Positions 9,261 to 18,714 of a stretch of DNA of 64,000 nt are shown here, piece after piece. The stretch is from Gammaproteobacteria bacterium (GTDB taxonomy: Bacteria > Pseudomonadota > Gammaproteobacteria > Eutrophobiales > Eutrophobiaceae), in contig JAURNY010000010.1 of NCBI GenBank assembly GCA_030829955.1, forward strand, positions 1-64,000. The letters run 5' to 3'. How positions within the stretch are numbered: the first letter of the stretch is position 1; every line of letters starts with the position of its first letter. Below the pieces are notes generated by a model, which was given only the letters and a program-made list of their open reading frames with translations, searched no databases and was not told where the DNA came from. Position numbers and translations under genes: made by a program.

Positions 9261-10331
9261 ATGAATCTGGAACTAAAAATTCAATGGCAATCGAAAGGTT
9301 CAGAAGAAGAGATTGATCCACGTTTGTTGCATATGCTTAATGAAATAGCCATGAGTGAGTCGTTAAAAATAGCAGCAGATGAGGTCGGTGTATCGTATCG
9401 AACGGCATGGCAAATTATCGAATACTGGAATGAACAATTCGGACAACCATTGTGTGAAAAGAAAAGAGGTAAAGGTACCGTATTAACCGCGCTAGGCGAA
9501 AAACTGGTTAGTGCGAAACAACAGATTGATACCGAGTTTGCAAATAAATTACATGCTGCTGCATATGATTTAAATTATGACATCAAACGTCTGACAGATA
9601 AAAAAGTAGCACAGCCACGCATTGTTGTTTATACCAGTCATGATTTGGCAATAAATCTATTTGCCGAACTTTGTGGCGAATCATCTGTGGCCGAGTTTGA
9701 ATTTATCTCTCGTGGCAGTATAGATGCGCTTAAACAGCTTCATGCTACAGATAATCGAATTGCCGGATTTCATTTTCCTGCAGGTGATCTGGCAAAAGAA
9801 CTATTAGCTGATTATTCGAGTTTGTTTGATGATAACAAGTTTGACTATATTCATCTTGCCAAACGTCAACAGGGGTTAATGTTTCGTTCATCATTGAAAA
9901 GTCATATCAAAGGAGTAAATGACTTAACACGTCGTTCAGTTAGTTTTATTAATCGACAAAAAGGATCCGGTACTCGTCTGGTGTTTGATCGCCTGTTACA
10001 ACGCGAAGGAATAAAGAGTAAGGATATTCAGGGTTATAAAAACGAAGAGTTCACACATACTGCAGTAGCGGCAATGGTTTCTAGCAATCATGCTGATGTT
10101 GGTTTTGGTTTGCGTGCCGCAGCAAGTGAATTCAAACTGGCATTCACGCCAATACTTGAAGAGCATTACTTACTCGCGATGAGTAAACGTCTGCCAAAAA
10201 GTATTGCGCATGAAATTCGTAATTTGATCAAATCGCCAAAGTTAAAAACAAAAATTAATAAACTTACCGGTTACGATACATCAATGACTGGCAAGTTGGT
10301 TCACACTGATAAATTAATAAGTGAAAAATAA
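9261..10331 (+). CDS. ModE-like winged-helix regulator with periplasmic-binding-protein domain
   Basis: A one-component transcription factor. Residues about 20-85 form a ModE/LysR-type winged helix (LKIAADEVGVSYRTAW as the recognition region). Residues 118-340 match a PBP-like ligand domain, with INRQKGSGTRLVFDRLL at 231-247 as its signature. Proteins of this design sense molybdate, tungstate or related ligands and control uptake genes. It starts 98 bases from the porin start on the opposite strand, so it likely controls the porin-tupA unit and itself. A short inverted element (TATG 9242-9245, CATA 9256-9259) abuts its own start codon and could be part of an operator, though this is weak evidence. 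Confidence 0.85.
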   Translation: MNLELKIQWQSKGSEEEIDPRLLHMLNEIAMSESLKIAADEVGVSYRTAWQIIEYWNEQFGQPLCEKKRGKGTVLTALGEKLVSAKQQIDTEFANKLHAAAYDLNYDIKRLTDKKVAQPRIVVYTSHDLAINLFAELCGESSVAEFEFISRGSIDALKQLHATDNRIAGFHFPAGDLAKELLADYSSLFDDNKFDYIHLAKRQQGLMFRSSLKSHIKGVNDLTRRSVSFINRQKGSGTRLVFDRLLQREGIKSKDIQGYKNEEFTHTAVAAMVSSNHADVGFGLRAAASEFKLAFTPILEEHYLLAMSKRLPKSIAHEIRNLIKSPKLKTKINKLTGYDTSMTGKLVHTDKLISEK

Positions 10332-10370
10332 ATGGAGGACTGGTCGTTATCGACTCCGGTCTTTCTTCAG

Positions 10371-10388
10371 CGCACGACCAATGCATTA
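10371..10388. repeat. Imperfect copy of part of the adjacent tRNA-Lys gene
   Basis: Eighteen bases here match 10461-10478 inside the tRNA-Lys gene at 16 positions, in the same orientation. The region 10332-10437 otherwise holds no gene. A 7-base inverted repeat, TGGTCGT at 10341-10347 and ACGACCA at 10374-10380, overlaps it. This could be a decayed tRNA fragment, an old attachment-site footprint or chance. Confidence 0.3.
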
Positions 10389-10437
10389 GATTCTTAATCC
10401 CATAAAGCTTTGAGAAAATTAGATATGAATAAAGAAA

Positions 10438-10513
10438 TGGTGGGCCGTGGGCGACTCGAACGCCCGACCAATGGATTAAAAATCCACTGCTCTACCAACT
10501 GAGCTAACGGCCC
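10438..10513 (-). tRNA. tRNA-Lys (anticodon TTT), CCA encoded
   Basis: Read on the minus strand, GGGCCGT (10513-10507) pairs with ACGGCCC (10448-10442) as a 7-base acceptor stem, followed by discriminator A and an encoded CCA at 10440-10438. The D arm (AGCTCAGTTGGTAGAGC), an anticodon loop TTTTTAA with anticodon TTT, and a T arm with TTCGAGTC are all present. The cloverleaf is complete. Confidence 0.97.
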
Positions 10514-10564
10514 TTGATGTGAGATATTCACGATGTGTGCCCGATGGGCATAACAAAAGCGGCG

Positions 10565-10593
10565 ATAATACCCAAGAAAAGCCGCTGGGTAAA
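10565..10593 (-). promoter_or_regulatory. Candidate sigma-70 promoter for tRNA-Lys
   Basis: On the minus strand TTTACC (10593-10588) and TATTAT (10570-10565) are spaced by 17 bases, followed by a GC-rich stretch typical of stable-RNA promoters. The start would fall about 45 bases before the mature tRNA. The -35 match is poor, so this is tentative. Confidence 0.35.
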
Positions 10594-10684
10594 ATATCTA
10601 AACAAAATTTCAGGACAAAACTTGATTTTCGGGCTGGACACCCCTATTTTCGCCCAATTGTTATCTTTGTTTAGGAGCAGAGAC

Positions 10685-11026
10685 GTGCCAATTTACGAGT
10701 ATAAATGTGTAAACTGCGGTCATCAGTTAGAGATGTTGCAAAAAATGAGTGACGACCCGGTGAAAACCTGTCCGGAATGTAGTGAAGACGCGTTGAAAAA
10801 GATGGTTTCTGCGGCGGCATTTAAACTTACCGGCACCGGATGGTATGAGACCGATTTCAAGGATAAAAAGCAAAAAACTGAAAATAAATCCAGCTCTGGA
10901 ACTAGTGATAAGTCAACTACAGACGATAGCAATAAAAAAAGTGATACTACTTCTACAACCAAGTCTGAGACTAAATCTACAGAAACATCGACAAAATCCG
11001 AAAAAAAGAGCACCAGTTCTGAGTAG
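10685..11026 (+). CDS. FmdB family zinc-ribbon protein
   Basis: A small (113-residue) FmdB/putative regulatory zinc-ribbon protein. The chosen start is GTG 10685 with AGGAG at 10673-10677; an ATG 150 bases upstream would add an unrelated N-terminus. It begins MPIYEYKCVNCG with Cys8 and Cys11, paired with Cys29 and Cys32 (CPEC), a complete zinc knuckle. Residues from about 60 on are a low-complexity Ser/Thr/Lys tail, probably disordered. This gene stands upstream of a DUF502 gene and aspS in many gammaproteobacteria, and here too it is followed by them within a few bases. The molecular function of the family is not established. Confidence 0.85.
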   Translation: MPIYEYKCVNCGHQLEMLQKMSDDPVKTCPECSEDALKKMVSAAAFKLTGTGWYETDFKDKKQKTENKSSSGTSDKSTTDDSNKKSDTTSTTKSETKSTETSTKSEKKSTSSE

Positions 11027-11031
11027 AATAG

Positions 11032-11691
11032 GTGTCGATGGGTACATTACGTAAATATATCATTGCCGGGCTATTAGTCTGGCTACCATTGGCGGCAACG
11101 GTAGCGATCATCAAGCTTGTAATTGATCTGCTGGATCGTACTATTTTACTGATTCCATCTGAATATCAGCCTGCGAATATGCTGGGTTTTTCTGTGCCTG
11201 GTTATGGCATTGTTATCGCTATAGCGATTCTGTTAATCACCGGAATGCTGGCGACTAATTTATTTGGAAGCCGCCTGCTTGATTTCTGGGAGTCGGTATT
11301 AAGTCGCATTCCGTTGGTAAAAACGATTTATAACAGTGTTAAGCAAATCTCAACGACCTTACTCGACTCAGAGCGTAAATCCTTCCGTAAAGTCGTTATG
11401 TTGGAATACCCAAGAAAAGATATCTGGAGTATCGGTTTTCTAACTAATGAGCACGTGGGCAGTCAAATGGAGGGGTTAGCGAATGAAATGGTTGCCGTTT
11501 TTGTCCCGACGACACCGAATCCAACCTCTGGTTTTATACTGTTATCGCCAATGAAAGACGTTATTGAGCTAGATATGACGGTGGAAGAAGGCTTTAAATT
11601 CATCATATCCATGGGCGTTATTATTCCTGACGGCCCGATAAAATCGAAAACAATCCCTAATAAAGTTGCGCAAAACGCGGCTGACTCGTAA
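11032..11691 (+). CDS. DUF502 family membrane protein
   Basis: A 219-residue protein with two transmembrane segments (about 8-32 and 56-78) and a soluble C-terminal domain of the DUF502 family. The [27 protein letters not shown] stretch near 80-106 is its most conserved feature. The start is GTG 11032 or ATG 11038; the two differ by two residues. Function is unknown, although members commonly sit with fmdB and aspS as here (5 bases after fmdB, about 40 before aspS), so the three probably share a transcript. Confidence 0.8.
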   Translation: MSMGTLRKYIIAGLLVWLPLAATVAIIKLVIDLLDRTILLIPSEYQPANMLGFSVPGYGIVIAIAILLITGMLATNLFGSRLLDFWESVLSRIPLVKTIYNSVKQISTTLLDSERKSFRKVVMLEYPRKDIWSIGFLTNEHVGSQMEGLANEMVAVFVPTTPNPTSGFILLSPMKDVIELDMTVEEGFKFIISMGVIIPDGPIKSKTIPNKVAQNAADS

Positions 11692-11732
11692 GATTCCGCC
11701 CTTTGTTTCAACCACAGGGGTGGATTTCAGGC

Positions 11733-13514
11733 ATGCGCAGCCATTATTGCGGAGAATTATCCGGCAAACACATTGATCAAGAAGTCGAGTTATGCGGCTG
11801 GGTACATCGTCGTCGTGACCATGGCGGCGTCATATTCATCGATTTACGTGACCGCGCCGGTATTGCGCAGATTGTTTTTGACCCTGACCGTGCTGAATCC
11901 TTCCAGACTGCCGACTCTGTGCGCAATGAATATGTGATCAAGATTACCGGCAAGGTGCGCCAGCGTCCTGAGGGCACTATAAATAAGGATATGCCAACGG
12001 GCGAAATCGAAATTCTGGGTCACACCATTGAAATCCTGAATAAAGCCAAGACCCCACCTTTCCAGTTGGACGATGATCATGTTCATGATGATGTGAAATT
12101 ACGTTATCGCTATGTGGATCTGCGTCGGCCAGTCATGCAACGCAATCTGCAAATGCGTTCAAAGGTTGTGAAACACATGCGTGATTATCTGGATAGCCGT
12201 GGCTTTCTCGATATTGAAACCCCGATGCTGACCAAAGCCACACCCGAAGGTGCGAGAGACTATTTGGTTCCTAGCCGAACTCATCCGGGTAATTTCTTTG
12301 CCTTACCGCAATCGCCACAATTATTTAAACAGTTATTAATGATGTCTGGCATGGATCGTTATTACCAGATCGTACGTTGTTTCCGTGACGAAGATTTACG
12401 TGCTGATCGTCAGCCTGAATTTACCCAGCTTGATATTGAGGTCTCGTTTATGGATGAGGCCGACATTACTAATTTAATGGAAGATATGGTGCGCCATTTG
12501 TTTAAGGAATCACTTGGTGTTGCTTTACCGGAAGAATTTCCGCGCATGACCTATGCAGAAGCGATGTATCGTTTTGGTAGTGATCGACCCGATCTACGTA
12601 ATCCACTGGAGCTTGTCGACGTTAGTGATTTAATGGCAACGGTTGAATTCAAGGTTTTCAGTGCACCTGCCAAAATGGATGATGGTCGTGTTGCAGCCTT
12701 ACATGTACCGAACGGTAGCAAACTGAGCCGTAAGGAAATTGATGACTATACAAACTATGTCAGTCAGTTTGGTGCGAAAGGATTGGCTTATATTAAAGTC
12801 AATGATACGGCTGCGGGCAAAGAAGGTCTGCAATCCCCGATATTAAAGTTCCTGCCAGATGAAGTTGTTGCCGAAATTCTGTCACGTACTGCAGCTGAAA
12901 ATGGTGATTTAATTTTCTTTGGTGCGGACAAGACCAGAGTCGTGAATGATGCCTTAGGTGCTTTAAGAAACCGGGTTGCACAGGATCTGGATTTATTAAA
13001 TGGTGAGTGGGCACCTTTATGGGTGATCGATTTTCCAATGTTTGAATACAACGAAGATGAAAAACGCTGGGAATCTTTACACCATCCATTTACATCACCA
13101 AACATTACCGATATCGATGCAATTAAAGCCAATCCGGGCAAAACTTTGTCTCGAGCTTATGACCTTGTGATGAATGGTACTGAGTTAGGTGGAGGGTCAA
13201 TTCGTATTCATGATGCGGAATTACAATCCGCTGTTCTTGAATTATTGGGTATTGGAGACGAAGAAGCGCAAGAGAAATTTGGCTTCTTGCTTGATGCCTT
13301 AACCTATGGTTGTCCACCACATGGTGGAATTGCATTTGGTCTGGATCGCGTTGTGATGTTGATGGTCGGCGCTGAATCGATTCGTGATGTGATTGCCTTC
13401 CCTAAAACACAATCTGCCAGTTGTTTATTGACCTCTGCCCCAGCAGCAGCAGGTGCGAGACAGTTGCGCGAATTAGGCATTAAACTGGCCAAATCAAACA
13501 AGCCTGATCAATAA
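11733..13514 (+). CDS. aspS: Aspartyl-tRNA synthetase
   Basis: Class II synthetase that charges tRNA-Asp. The chosen start is ATG 11733 (MRSHYCGEL...); an upstream in-frame start would add ten residues unlike the family. The 593-residue length is the bacterial type, with an N-terminal OB fold ([17 protein letters not shown] at 25-41), class II motifs, a GAD insertion in the middle and motif 3 [12 protein letters not shown] near the C-terminus. His30 in RRDHGG corresponds to the His found in non-discriminating AspRS enzymes, where discriminating E. coli AspRS has Leu. The enzyme may therefore also make Asp-tRNA-Asn, provided GatCAB is encoded elsewhere. Confidence 0.97.
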   Translation: MRSHYCGELSGKHIDQEVELCGWVHRRRDHGGVIFIDLRDRAGIAQIVFDPDRAESFQTADSVRNEYVIKITGKVRQRPEGTINKDMPTGEIEILGHTIEILNKAKTPPFQLDDDHVHDDVKLRYRYVDLRRPVMQRNLQMRSKVVKHMRDYLDSRGFLDIETPMLTKATPEGARDYLVPSRTHPGNFFALPQSPQLFKQLLMMSGMDRYYQIVRCFRDEDLRADRQPEFTQLDIEVSFMDEADITNLMEDMVRHLFKESLGVALPEEFPRMTYAEAMYRFGSDRPDLRNPLELVDVSDLMATVEFKVFSAPAKMDDGRVAALHVPNGSKLSRKEIDDYTNYVSQFGAKGLAYIKVNDTAAGKEGLQSPILKFLPDEVVAEILSRTAAENGDLIFFGADKTRVVNDALGALRNRVAQDLDLLNGEWAPLWVIDFPMFEYNEDEKRWESLHHPFTSPNITDIDAIKANPGKTLSRAYDLVMNGTELGGGSIRIHDAELQSAVLELLGIGDEEAQEKFGFLLDALTYGCPPHGGIAFGLDRVVMLMVGAESIRDVIAFPKTQSASCLLTSAPAAAGARQLRELGIKLAKSNKPDQ

Positions 13515-13533
13515 ATAAGCCTGATCAGGCTTG
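13499..13533 (+). terminator. Stem-loop after aspS
   Basis: CAAGCCTGATCA (13499-13510) and TGATCAGGCTTG (13522-13533) form a perfect 12-base stem with an 11-base loop that includes the aspS stop. There is no strong T-run after it. It lies between aspS and nadA and probably limits read-through or protects the aspS 3' end. Confidence 0.6.
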
Positions 13534-13564
13534 TATTCCCAGCTTCATATAGTAACGTTTAATC

Positions 13565-14638
13565 ATGACTACAAGTGCCGTATTAAATCGTTCTTATGAA
13601 TTGCCCAAAGAGGCAATACCTCAAACCGTGTCTGAAGAAATAGGCGTGGAAGAGCGTGATGCATTAACGTCAAAGATTAAACAATTATTAAAAGAACAAA
13701 ACTCAACTATCGTTGCTCATTACTATACAGACCCCGATTGCCAAATCATCGCTGACGAAACCGGCGGTTATGTTTCGGATTCGCTCGATATGGCTCGCTT
13801 CGGCCATGACTCAGATGCTGAGACCTTAGTTGTTTGCGGCGTAAAGTTTATGGGTGAAACGGCGAAGATACTGAACCCGGAAAAAAGAGTATTGATGCCG
13901 GATCTGGAAGCAAATTGTTCGCTTGATATTGGTTGTCCTATTGACGATTTCACTGCCTTTTGCGATGAACATCCTGATCGTGAGGTGGTGGTTTATGCCA
14001 ATACCAGTGCAGCTGTTAAGGCACGTGCAGACTGGATGGTGACCTCGGGCAGTGCCGTAGAGGTTGTGAAACATTTACATGATGAAGGTAAAAAGATTAT
14101 CTGGGCGCCGGATAAATATCTTGGTCAGTATGTGAAGGAACAAACGGGTGCCGATATGTTGATCTGGCAAGGCGCTTGTATCGTTCATGAAGAGTTTAAG
14201 GCAAAAGAACTCGAAGCATTAAAAGATTCGCACCCTGATGCGAAAGTATTAGTCCACCCCGAGTCACCTGCGTCCGTTGTTGGGTTGGCCGATTATGTTG
14301 GTTCAACTACCGGGATTATTAATGCAGTAAAAACAATGAAAGCAAACAAATTTATCGTTGCTACTGATCGTGGCATTTTTCATAAAATGAAACTGGCCGC
14401 ACCGGATAAAGAATTAATTGAAGCGCCTACGGCAGGTAGAAGTGCGACTTGTATCAGTTGCGCGCATTGTCCGTGGATGGCAATGAATGGTTTACGCAAA
14501 CTTGCTCATGTACTTGAAACCGGAACAAATGAAATCCATGTCGACGAAGATGTAATTAGTAAGGCCAGAGTATCAATTCAAAGACTACTCGATTTCACCA
14601 GGGATAAAACCGCAACTATTCTCGCTGGAGATGCCTGA
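13565..14638 (+). CDS. nadA: Quinolinate synthase A
   Basis: Makes quinolinate from iminoaspartate and dihydroxyacetone phosphate, the second step of de novo NAD synthesis, using a 4Fe-4S cluster. The 357-residue protein opens with [12 protein letters not shown] near 49-60 and carries the cluster cysteines in ANCSLDIGC (about 118-125), WQGAC (about 210) and CISCAHCPW (about 298-306). The triplicated fold regions are uninterrupted. It is monocistronic by spacing, preceded by the aspS stem-loop and followed by a pseudogene. NadB and NadC are not in the window. Confidence 0.96.
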   Translation: MTTSAVLNRSYELPKEAIPQTVSEEIGVEERDALTSKIKQLLKEQNSTIVAHYYTDPDCQIIADETGGYVSDSLDMARFGHDSDAETLVVCGVKFMGETAKILNPEKRVLMPDLEANCSLDIGCPIDDFTAFCDEHPDREVVVYANTSAAVKARADWMVTSGSAVEVVKHLHDEGKKIIWAPDKYLGQYVKEQTGADMLIWQGACIVHEEFKAKELEALKDSHPDAKVLVHPESPASVVGLADYVGSTTGIINAVKTMKANKFIVATDRGIFHKMKLAAPDKELIEAPTAGRSATCISCAHCPWMAMNGLRKLAHVLETGTNEIHVDEDVISKARVSIQRLLDFTRDKTATILAGDA

Positions 14639-14654
14639 TTAATAAGTCTCAATA

Positions 14655-15165
14655 CCGACAACATGTTATTCTAATCCATGGCCTATGGATGAATGGAATG
14701 GATGTGTTGCTATTGCAACATCGTTTTAATCAACAAGATTATTCTACCTCCCTTTTTTTTATCATTCGATAAACAATTCTGTTATTTGAGTATTTAACTA
14801 ATCTTAATCATGAGAGTTTTTCAATTGTCTGTCACAGTCTAGATGGTTTAGTGCCCCGGTAAATGCTGGCAAGACATCAGCTTGATAGATTACATAGCGT
14901 GGTTATGCTCGGCATACCTAATCAAACCAGTGCTGCCGCGGCAACATTAAAACAATGGTCGGGAGGTAAACTAATTCTCGGTGATAATTTGAAGGGCGGT
15001 CTATGTGGCCCGATATTCCGAAACCGAATGAAGGCACAGTTACAGTAGCATAGACACGTCTTACAGGCATGAAGGATCACATCATCCTGCATGTCATGCA
15101 CGTTGGTTTATTGTTGTTATGCCAATACCTTTGAGCAAACATGTCACTTTATCGAGAATTTATCG
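14655..15165 (+). pseudogene. Decayed alpha/beta hydrolase (lipase-like) gene
   Basis: Fragments in successive frames match one esterase/lipase-like protein in the correct order. First comes VILIHGLWMNGMDVLLLQHR (from about 14666), the beta-strand/oxyanion-hole start. An 8-T run near 14753-14760 is a likely frameshift, then stops follow. Next is a degraded nucleophile elbow, CHSLDGLV near 14831, in place of GHSLGG. The longest piece, 14863-15048, reads LHSVVMLGIPNQTSAA then GGKLILGDNLKGGL. Finally a His-box-like DHIILHVMHVGLLL (about 15075) and TCHFIENL (about 15142) appear. Several stops and at least one frameshift mean no functional protein. The 616-base gap between nadA and yebC holds nothing else I can identify. 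Confidence 0.8.
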
Positions 15166-15255
15166 TTCAAACATTAGTGTCTGCTGTTGGGAGAAATCGA
15201 CGGCAATGTTAAACTACACCGTAATTTATTAACGACTCAGGTATTAAAGAGCAGT

Positions 15256-16002
15256 ATGGCTGGACATAGTAAATGGGCAAACATTAAACATAAAAAAAGC
15301 CGTGAAGATGCTAAACGCGGCAAGCTGTTTACCAAACTTATTCGAGAAATTACCGTATCCGCAAAAATGGGCGGTGGCGATGCATCGGCAAATCCAAGGT
15401 TACGGGCAGCAATAGATAATGCGCTTTCCAATAATATGACCAAAGACACCATTGAACGTGCGGTGAAGCGTGGTGCCGGTGGTGAGGAAGGGGATAATGT
15501 TGAAGAAGTTCGTTATGAAGGTTATGGACCAGGCGGTGTTGCCGTTATGGTTGATTGTATGACGGATAATCGTAATCGTACGGTAGCTGAGGTACGTCAT
15601 GCATTTAGCAAATTTGGCGGTAATCTGGGAACGGATGGTTCAGTTGCCTATATGTTCGATAAGGTAGGTTTATTGTCTTATCCAGCTGGTGCTGACGAAG
15701 ATGTATTAATGGAAGCCGCACTTGAAGCCGGTGCTGAAGATATTATCACCAATGATGATGGTTCTATTGATGTTATTACATCACCGGATAATTTTGTTGA
15801 TGTTAAAGAAGCGCTGGTCGCTGCATCACACACACCGGAAAATGCAGAAGTCACCATGCGTGCACAAAATAGCAGTGCGCTTGATCTAGATGGTGCTCAA
15901 ACCATGCTTAAATTACTTGATATGTTGGAAGACCTTGATGATGTGCAAGAGGTTTATTCCAATGCTGATATTTCTGAAGACATACTTGAACAACTTGGCT
16001 GA
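15256..16002 (+). CDS. yebC: YebC/PmpR family protein
   Basis: A 248-residue member of the YebC/TACO1 family, described as DNA-binding regulators and more recently as translation factors that relieve ribosome stalling at proline stretches. The chosen start is ATG 15256, giving the invariant N-terminus [14 protein letters not shown]; an ATG 69 bases upstream is not conserved. The middle carries [23 protein letters not shown], the family hallmark. It heads the yebC-ruvC-ruvA-ruvB series, a very common arrangement. Confidence 0.95.
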   Translation: MAGHSKWANIKHKKSREDAKRGKLFTKLIREITVSAKMGGGDASANPRLRAAIDNALSNNMTKDTIERAVKRGAGGEEGDNVEEVRYEGYGPGGVAVMVDCMTDNRNRTVAEVRHAFSKFGGNLGTDGSVAYMFDKVGLLSYPAGADEDVLMEAALEAGAEDIITNDDGSIDVITSPDNFVDVKEALVAASHTPENAEVTMRAQNSSALDLDGAQTMLKLLDMLEDLDDVQEVYSNADISEDILEQLG

Positions 16003-16007
16003 TTAAT

Positions 16008-16526
16008 TTGATAAGACTACTAGGCATTGACCCTGGTTCTATTAATACCGGTTTTGGTATTATTGATAGCGAGGGCAATCATGCCAAGCATGTCACCAGT
16101 GGTGTAATAAAAGTCACAGGTGACACGCTTGCTGAAAAACTCAAGGTTATCTATCAGCAATTAACGGATCTTGTTCTGGAATATAACCCCGTTGAAGTTG
16201 CTATCGAAAAAGTTTTTATGCACAAGAATGCCGATTCAGCATTAAAACTCGGGCAGGCAAGAGGCGCTGCTATTGCTGCCTGTGCCATGCAGGAACGCCC
16301 GGTATTTGAATACACAGCTAATCAGGTAAAACAATCTACTGTTGGTAAGGGTCATGCCGCAAAACAACAGGTACAACATATGATTAAGATATTATTGTGC
16401 TTGTCGGAAGAACCGAAAACTGATGAAGCCGATGCGCTTGCGATAGCCCTATGTCATGCACATTCTCGTGAAGGTTTATTGCGTATGCAGGGTGTAACCG
16501 GCATTCGTTTTGGGCGATTACAATGA
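16008..16526 (+). CDS. ruvC: Crossover junction endodeoxyribonuclease RuvC
   Basis: Holliday-junction resolvase acting with RuvAB. The start is TTG 16008 ([15 protein letters not shown]), 5 bases after yebC. The catalytic acidic residues are visible: Asp8 in GIDPG, Glu68 in AIEKVF, and the DEADALAIA pair near 144-147. The 172-residue length is normal. It overlaps ruvA by four bases (ATGA). Confidence 0.96.
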   Translation: MIRLLGIDPGSINTGFGIIDSEGNHAKHVTSGVIKVTGDTLAEKLKVIYQQLTDLVLEYNPVEVAIEKVFMHKNADSALKLGQARGAAIAACAMQERPVFEYTANQVKQSTVGKGHAAKQQVQHMIKILLCLSEEPKTDEADALAIALCHAHSREGLLRMQGVTGIRFGRLQ

Positions 16527-17119
16527 TTGGTTATCTACGCGGCAAAATTATCAAGAAACAGCCGCCGTTATTATTGCTTGATGTACAGGGTGTCGGTTAC
16601 GAGCTGGAAGCACCGATGACTACATTTTATGCCTTACCCGAAATCAATGATGATGTAGAAATTTATACGCATCTGGTTGTGCGCGATGATGCACATTTAT
16701 TATTTGGTTTTGCGACAGAAGACGAACGACATTTATTTCGCACATTGATAAAAGTGAACGGAGTAGGTGCAAAGATGGCATTGACGATTTTGTCTGGAAT
16801 AGAAGCTGATGAGTTTGCTATCTGTGTGCAGGCAAATGATTCTGCAAGACTGACGAAATTGCCGGGCGTTGGTAAAAAGACAGCTGAACGATTGATTGTT
16901 GAGATGCGTGATCGTCTGGATGACTTGCCAAAAGGTACAGTGTCTCAGGCAGGGAAAATACCAGCGCTAGATAGAGATGATCCGGTTAATGATGCTGTGA
17001 GTGCCTTGATTGGTTTAGGTTATAAACCGCCTGAGGCAAGTAAGTATGTGTTGGCTATTGCGAGTGAGGGTATGAGCAGCGAAGAACTTATACGCGAGGC
17101 ATTAAAGAATTCAGTATAG
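16523..17119 (+). CDS. ruvA: Holliday junction branch-migration protein RuvA
   Basis: Tetrameric junction-binding subunit of the RuvAB motor. The 198-residue protein has the OB-fold domain I (MIGYLRGKI...), two helix-hairpin-helix motifs ([13 protein letters not shown] near 76-88 and [15 protein letters not shown] near 111-125) and a C-terminal UBA-like domain III ([16 protein letters not shown]) that contacts RuvB. Its start overlaps the ruvC stop as ATGA. The gap to ruvB is 120 bases and may contain a separate promoter. Confidence 0.97.
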   Translation: MIGYLRGKIIKKQPPLLLLDVQGVGYELEAPMTTFYALPEINDDVEIYTHLVVRDDAHLLFGFATEDERHLFRTLIKVNGVGAKMALTILSGIEADEFAICVQANDSARLTKLPGVGKKTAERLIVEMRDRLDDLPKGTVSQAGKIPALDRDDPVNDAVSALIGLGYKPPEASKYVLAIASEGMSSEELIREALKNSV

Positions 17120-17239
17120 CAGTAATTGATTCCTCGATATTGCCATTGGCTCGTCATATTTCTGCCCTTTTTTTAATTTAAGCTAATCTCGAAGTTTGCT
17201 GGCACAAAACCAATTTTATAGAGACAATAGATACCCAAC

Positions 17240-18286
17240 ATGGTTGAACCAAACGCTGTCATTTCACCTCAAGGATCTGCCGAAGATGCGGCAGCAGATA
17301 ACACGCTTCGCCCGAAGCGCTTGCAAGACTATCTCGGGCAAACTTCAGTTCATGAACAAATGGAAATATTCATTGGTGCCGCCCTGCAGCGAAATGAATC
17401 ATTGGATCATGTCCTGATATTTGGCCCACCCGGACTCGGAAAAACCACGCTCGCACATATTATTGCCAATGAAATGAATGTGAATATGCGGCAAACCTCA
17501 GGCCCTGTACTTGAGCGTCCTGGCGATCTGGCAGCTTTATTAACCAATCTTGAGCCTAACGACGTGTTATTTATTGATGAAATTCATCGATTAAGTCCAG
17601 TAGTCGAGGAAGTGTTGTATCCAGCAATGGAGGATTATCAAATCGATATCATGATCGGTGAAGGTCCGGCGGCACGCGCGATTAAACTGGATGTGCCACC
17701 TTTTACGCTTGTCGGCGCTACGACACGTGCGGGCTTATTGACTTCACCATTGCGTGATCGTTTTGGCATTGTGCAACGACTTGAGTTTTATTCGGCAAGT
17801 GAGCTATCCAGTATCGTGACGCGCTCCGCAGGTATACTTGAAGTTGAGATAGAAGCTGATGGCGCTGGCGAGATCGCGGTACGTTCCAGAGGAACACCAC
17901 GTATTGCCAATCGCTTATTACGCCGTGTGCGCGATTATGCGCAGGTTAAGGGTGATGGTCATATTACGGGTGAAATTTCTGCGAAAGCCCTGGATATGTT
18001 GAATGTCGATGCCCATGGTTTTGACATGATGGATAGAAAACTTTTGCTCGCGATTTTGCAAAAATTTGATGGTGGTCCTGTCGGTGTGGATAGTCTGGCG
18101 GCTGCTATTGGCGAAGAACGTGACACTATTGAAGATGTTATCGAGCCTTATCTGATTCAGCAGGGGTTTATGATGCGTACCACGCGTGGTCGTGTTGCTA
18201 CCAAAACAGCATGGCAACATTTTGGACTGGATGCGCCTGAGACATCATCACAAAGTGCTGATCTGTTTAACGATGAACAAGGTTGA
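17240..18286 (+). CDS. ruvB: Holliday junction branch-migration ATPase RuvB
   Basis: AAA+ motor of branch migration. The Walker A motif [10 protein letters not shown] is at 61-70 and Walker B FIDEIH at 111-116, with sensor 1 around GATTRAG and the C-terminal winged helix ending GRVATKTAW. The 348-residue length is standard. The ATG at 17240 follows a short A-rich leader without a strong ribosome binding site. ybgC starts 17 bases downstream, so ruvB may be cotranscribed with the tol-pal genes, a common layout. Confidence 0.97.
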   Translation: MVEPNAVISPQGSAEDAAADNTLRPKRLQDYLGQTSVHEQMEIFIGAALQRNESLDHVLIFGPPGLGKTTLAHIIANEMNVNMRQTSGPVLERPGDLAALLTNLEPNDVLFIDEIHRLSPVVEEVLYPAMEDYQIDIMIGEGPAARAIKLDVPPFTLVGATTRAGLLTSPLRDRFGIVQRLEFYSASELSSIVTRSAGILEVEIEADGAGEIAVRSRGTPRIANRLLRRVRDYAQVKGDGHITGEISAKALDMLNVDAHGFDMMDRKLLLAILQKFDGGPVGVDSLAAAIGEERDTIEDVIEPYLIQQGFMMRTTRGRVATKTAWQHFGLDAPETSSQSADLFNDEQG

Positions 18287-18303
18287 TTTAATCCATAGTA
18301 TTT

Positions 18304-18714
18304 ATGACTGCTAAATTTAAATGGAATGTGCGTGTTTATTATGAAGATACCGACGCTGGAGGCGTGGTTTTTTATGCAAACTACTTACGCTACATGGAAC
18401 GCGCAAGAACAGAATGCTTGAGACAGCTTGGATTTGAACATGAAAGATTGCGACAGGAGTTTGGTGTTTTGTTTGCAGTTAAAAATGTGACTATTGCATA
18501 TAAAAAACCGGCAAGACTGGATGAAGAACTAAATGTCATATCACATTTATTAAGTTATCGTGGTGCAAGTATCAATTTTCAACAAAATATTACCAATCAA
18601 CAAGAAGAACTAATAACCGAGGCAGAAGTGAGAGTGGTCTGTTTAAATGCAGAAACATTAAAACCTTCACCGATGCCAGAGTTGTTACTTTCGGAGCTAG
18701 TCAATGTCGACTGA
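18304..18714 (+). CDS. ybgC: Tol-Pal system acyl-CoA thioesterase YbgC
   Basis: Hot-dog-fold thioesterase at the head of the tol-pal operon. VYYEDTDAGGVVFYANYLRY at 11-30 holds the catalytic Asp17 of the 4-hydroxybenzoyl-CoA thioesterase type. The 136-residue length is typical. Its physiological link to Tol-Pal is not settled; E. coli YbgC interacts with phospholipid-synthesis enzymes. The 3' end overlaps tolQ by 11 bases. Confidence 0.93.
   Translation: MTAKFKWNVRVYYEDTDAGGVVFYANYLRYMERARTECLRQLGFEHERLRQEFGVLFAVKNVTIAYKKPARLDEELNVISHLLSYRGASINFQQNITNQQEELITEAEVRVVCLNAETLKPSPMPELLLSELVNVD

Noticed and set aside
17185-17239. Possible sigma-54 promoter (TGGCAC at 17200) ahead of ruvB
   Set aside because: The downstream TTGC element at the required spacing is missing.
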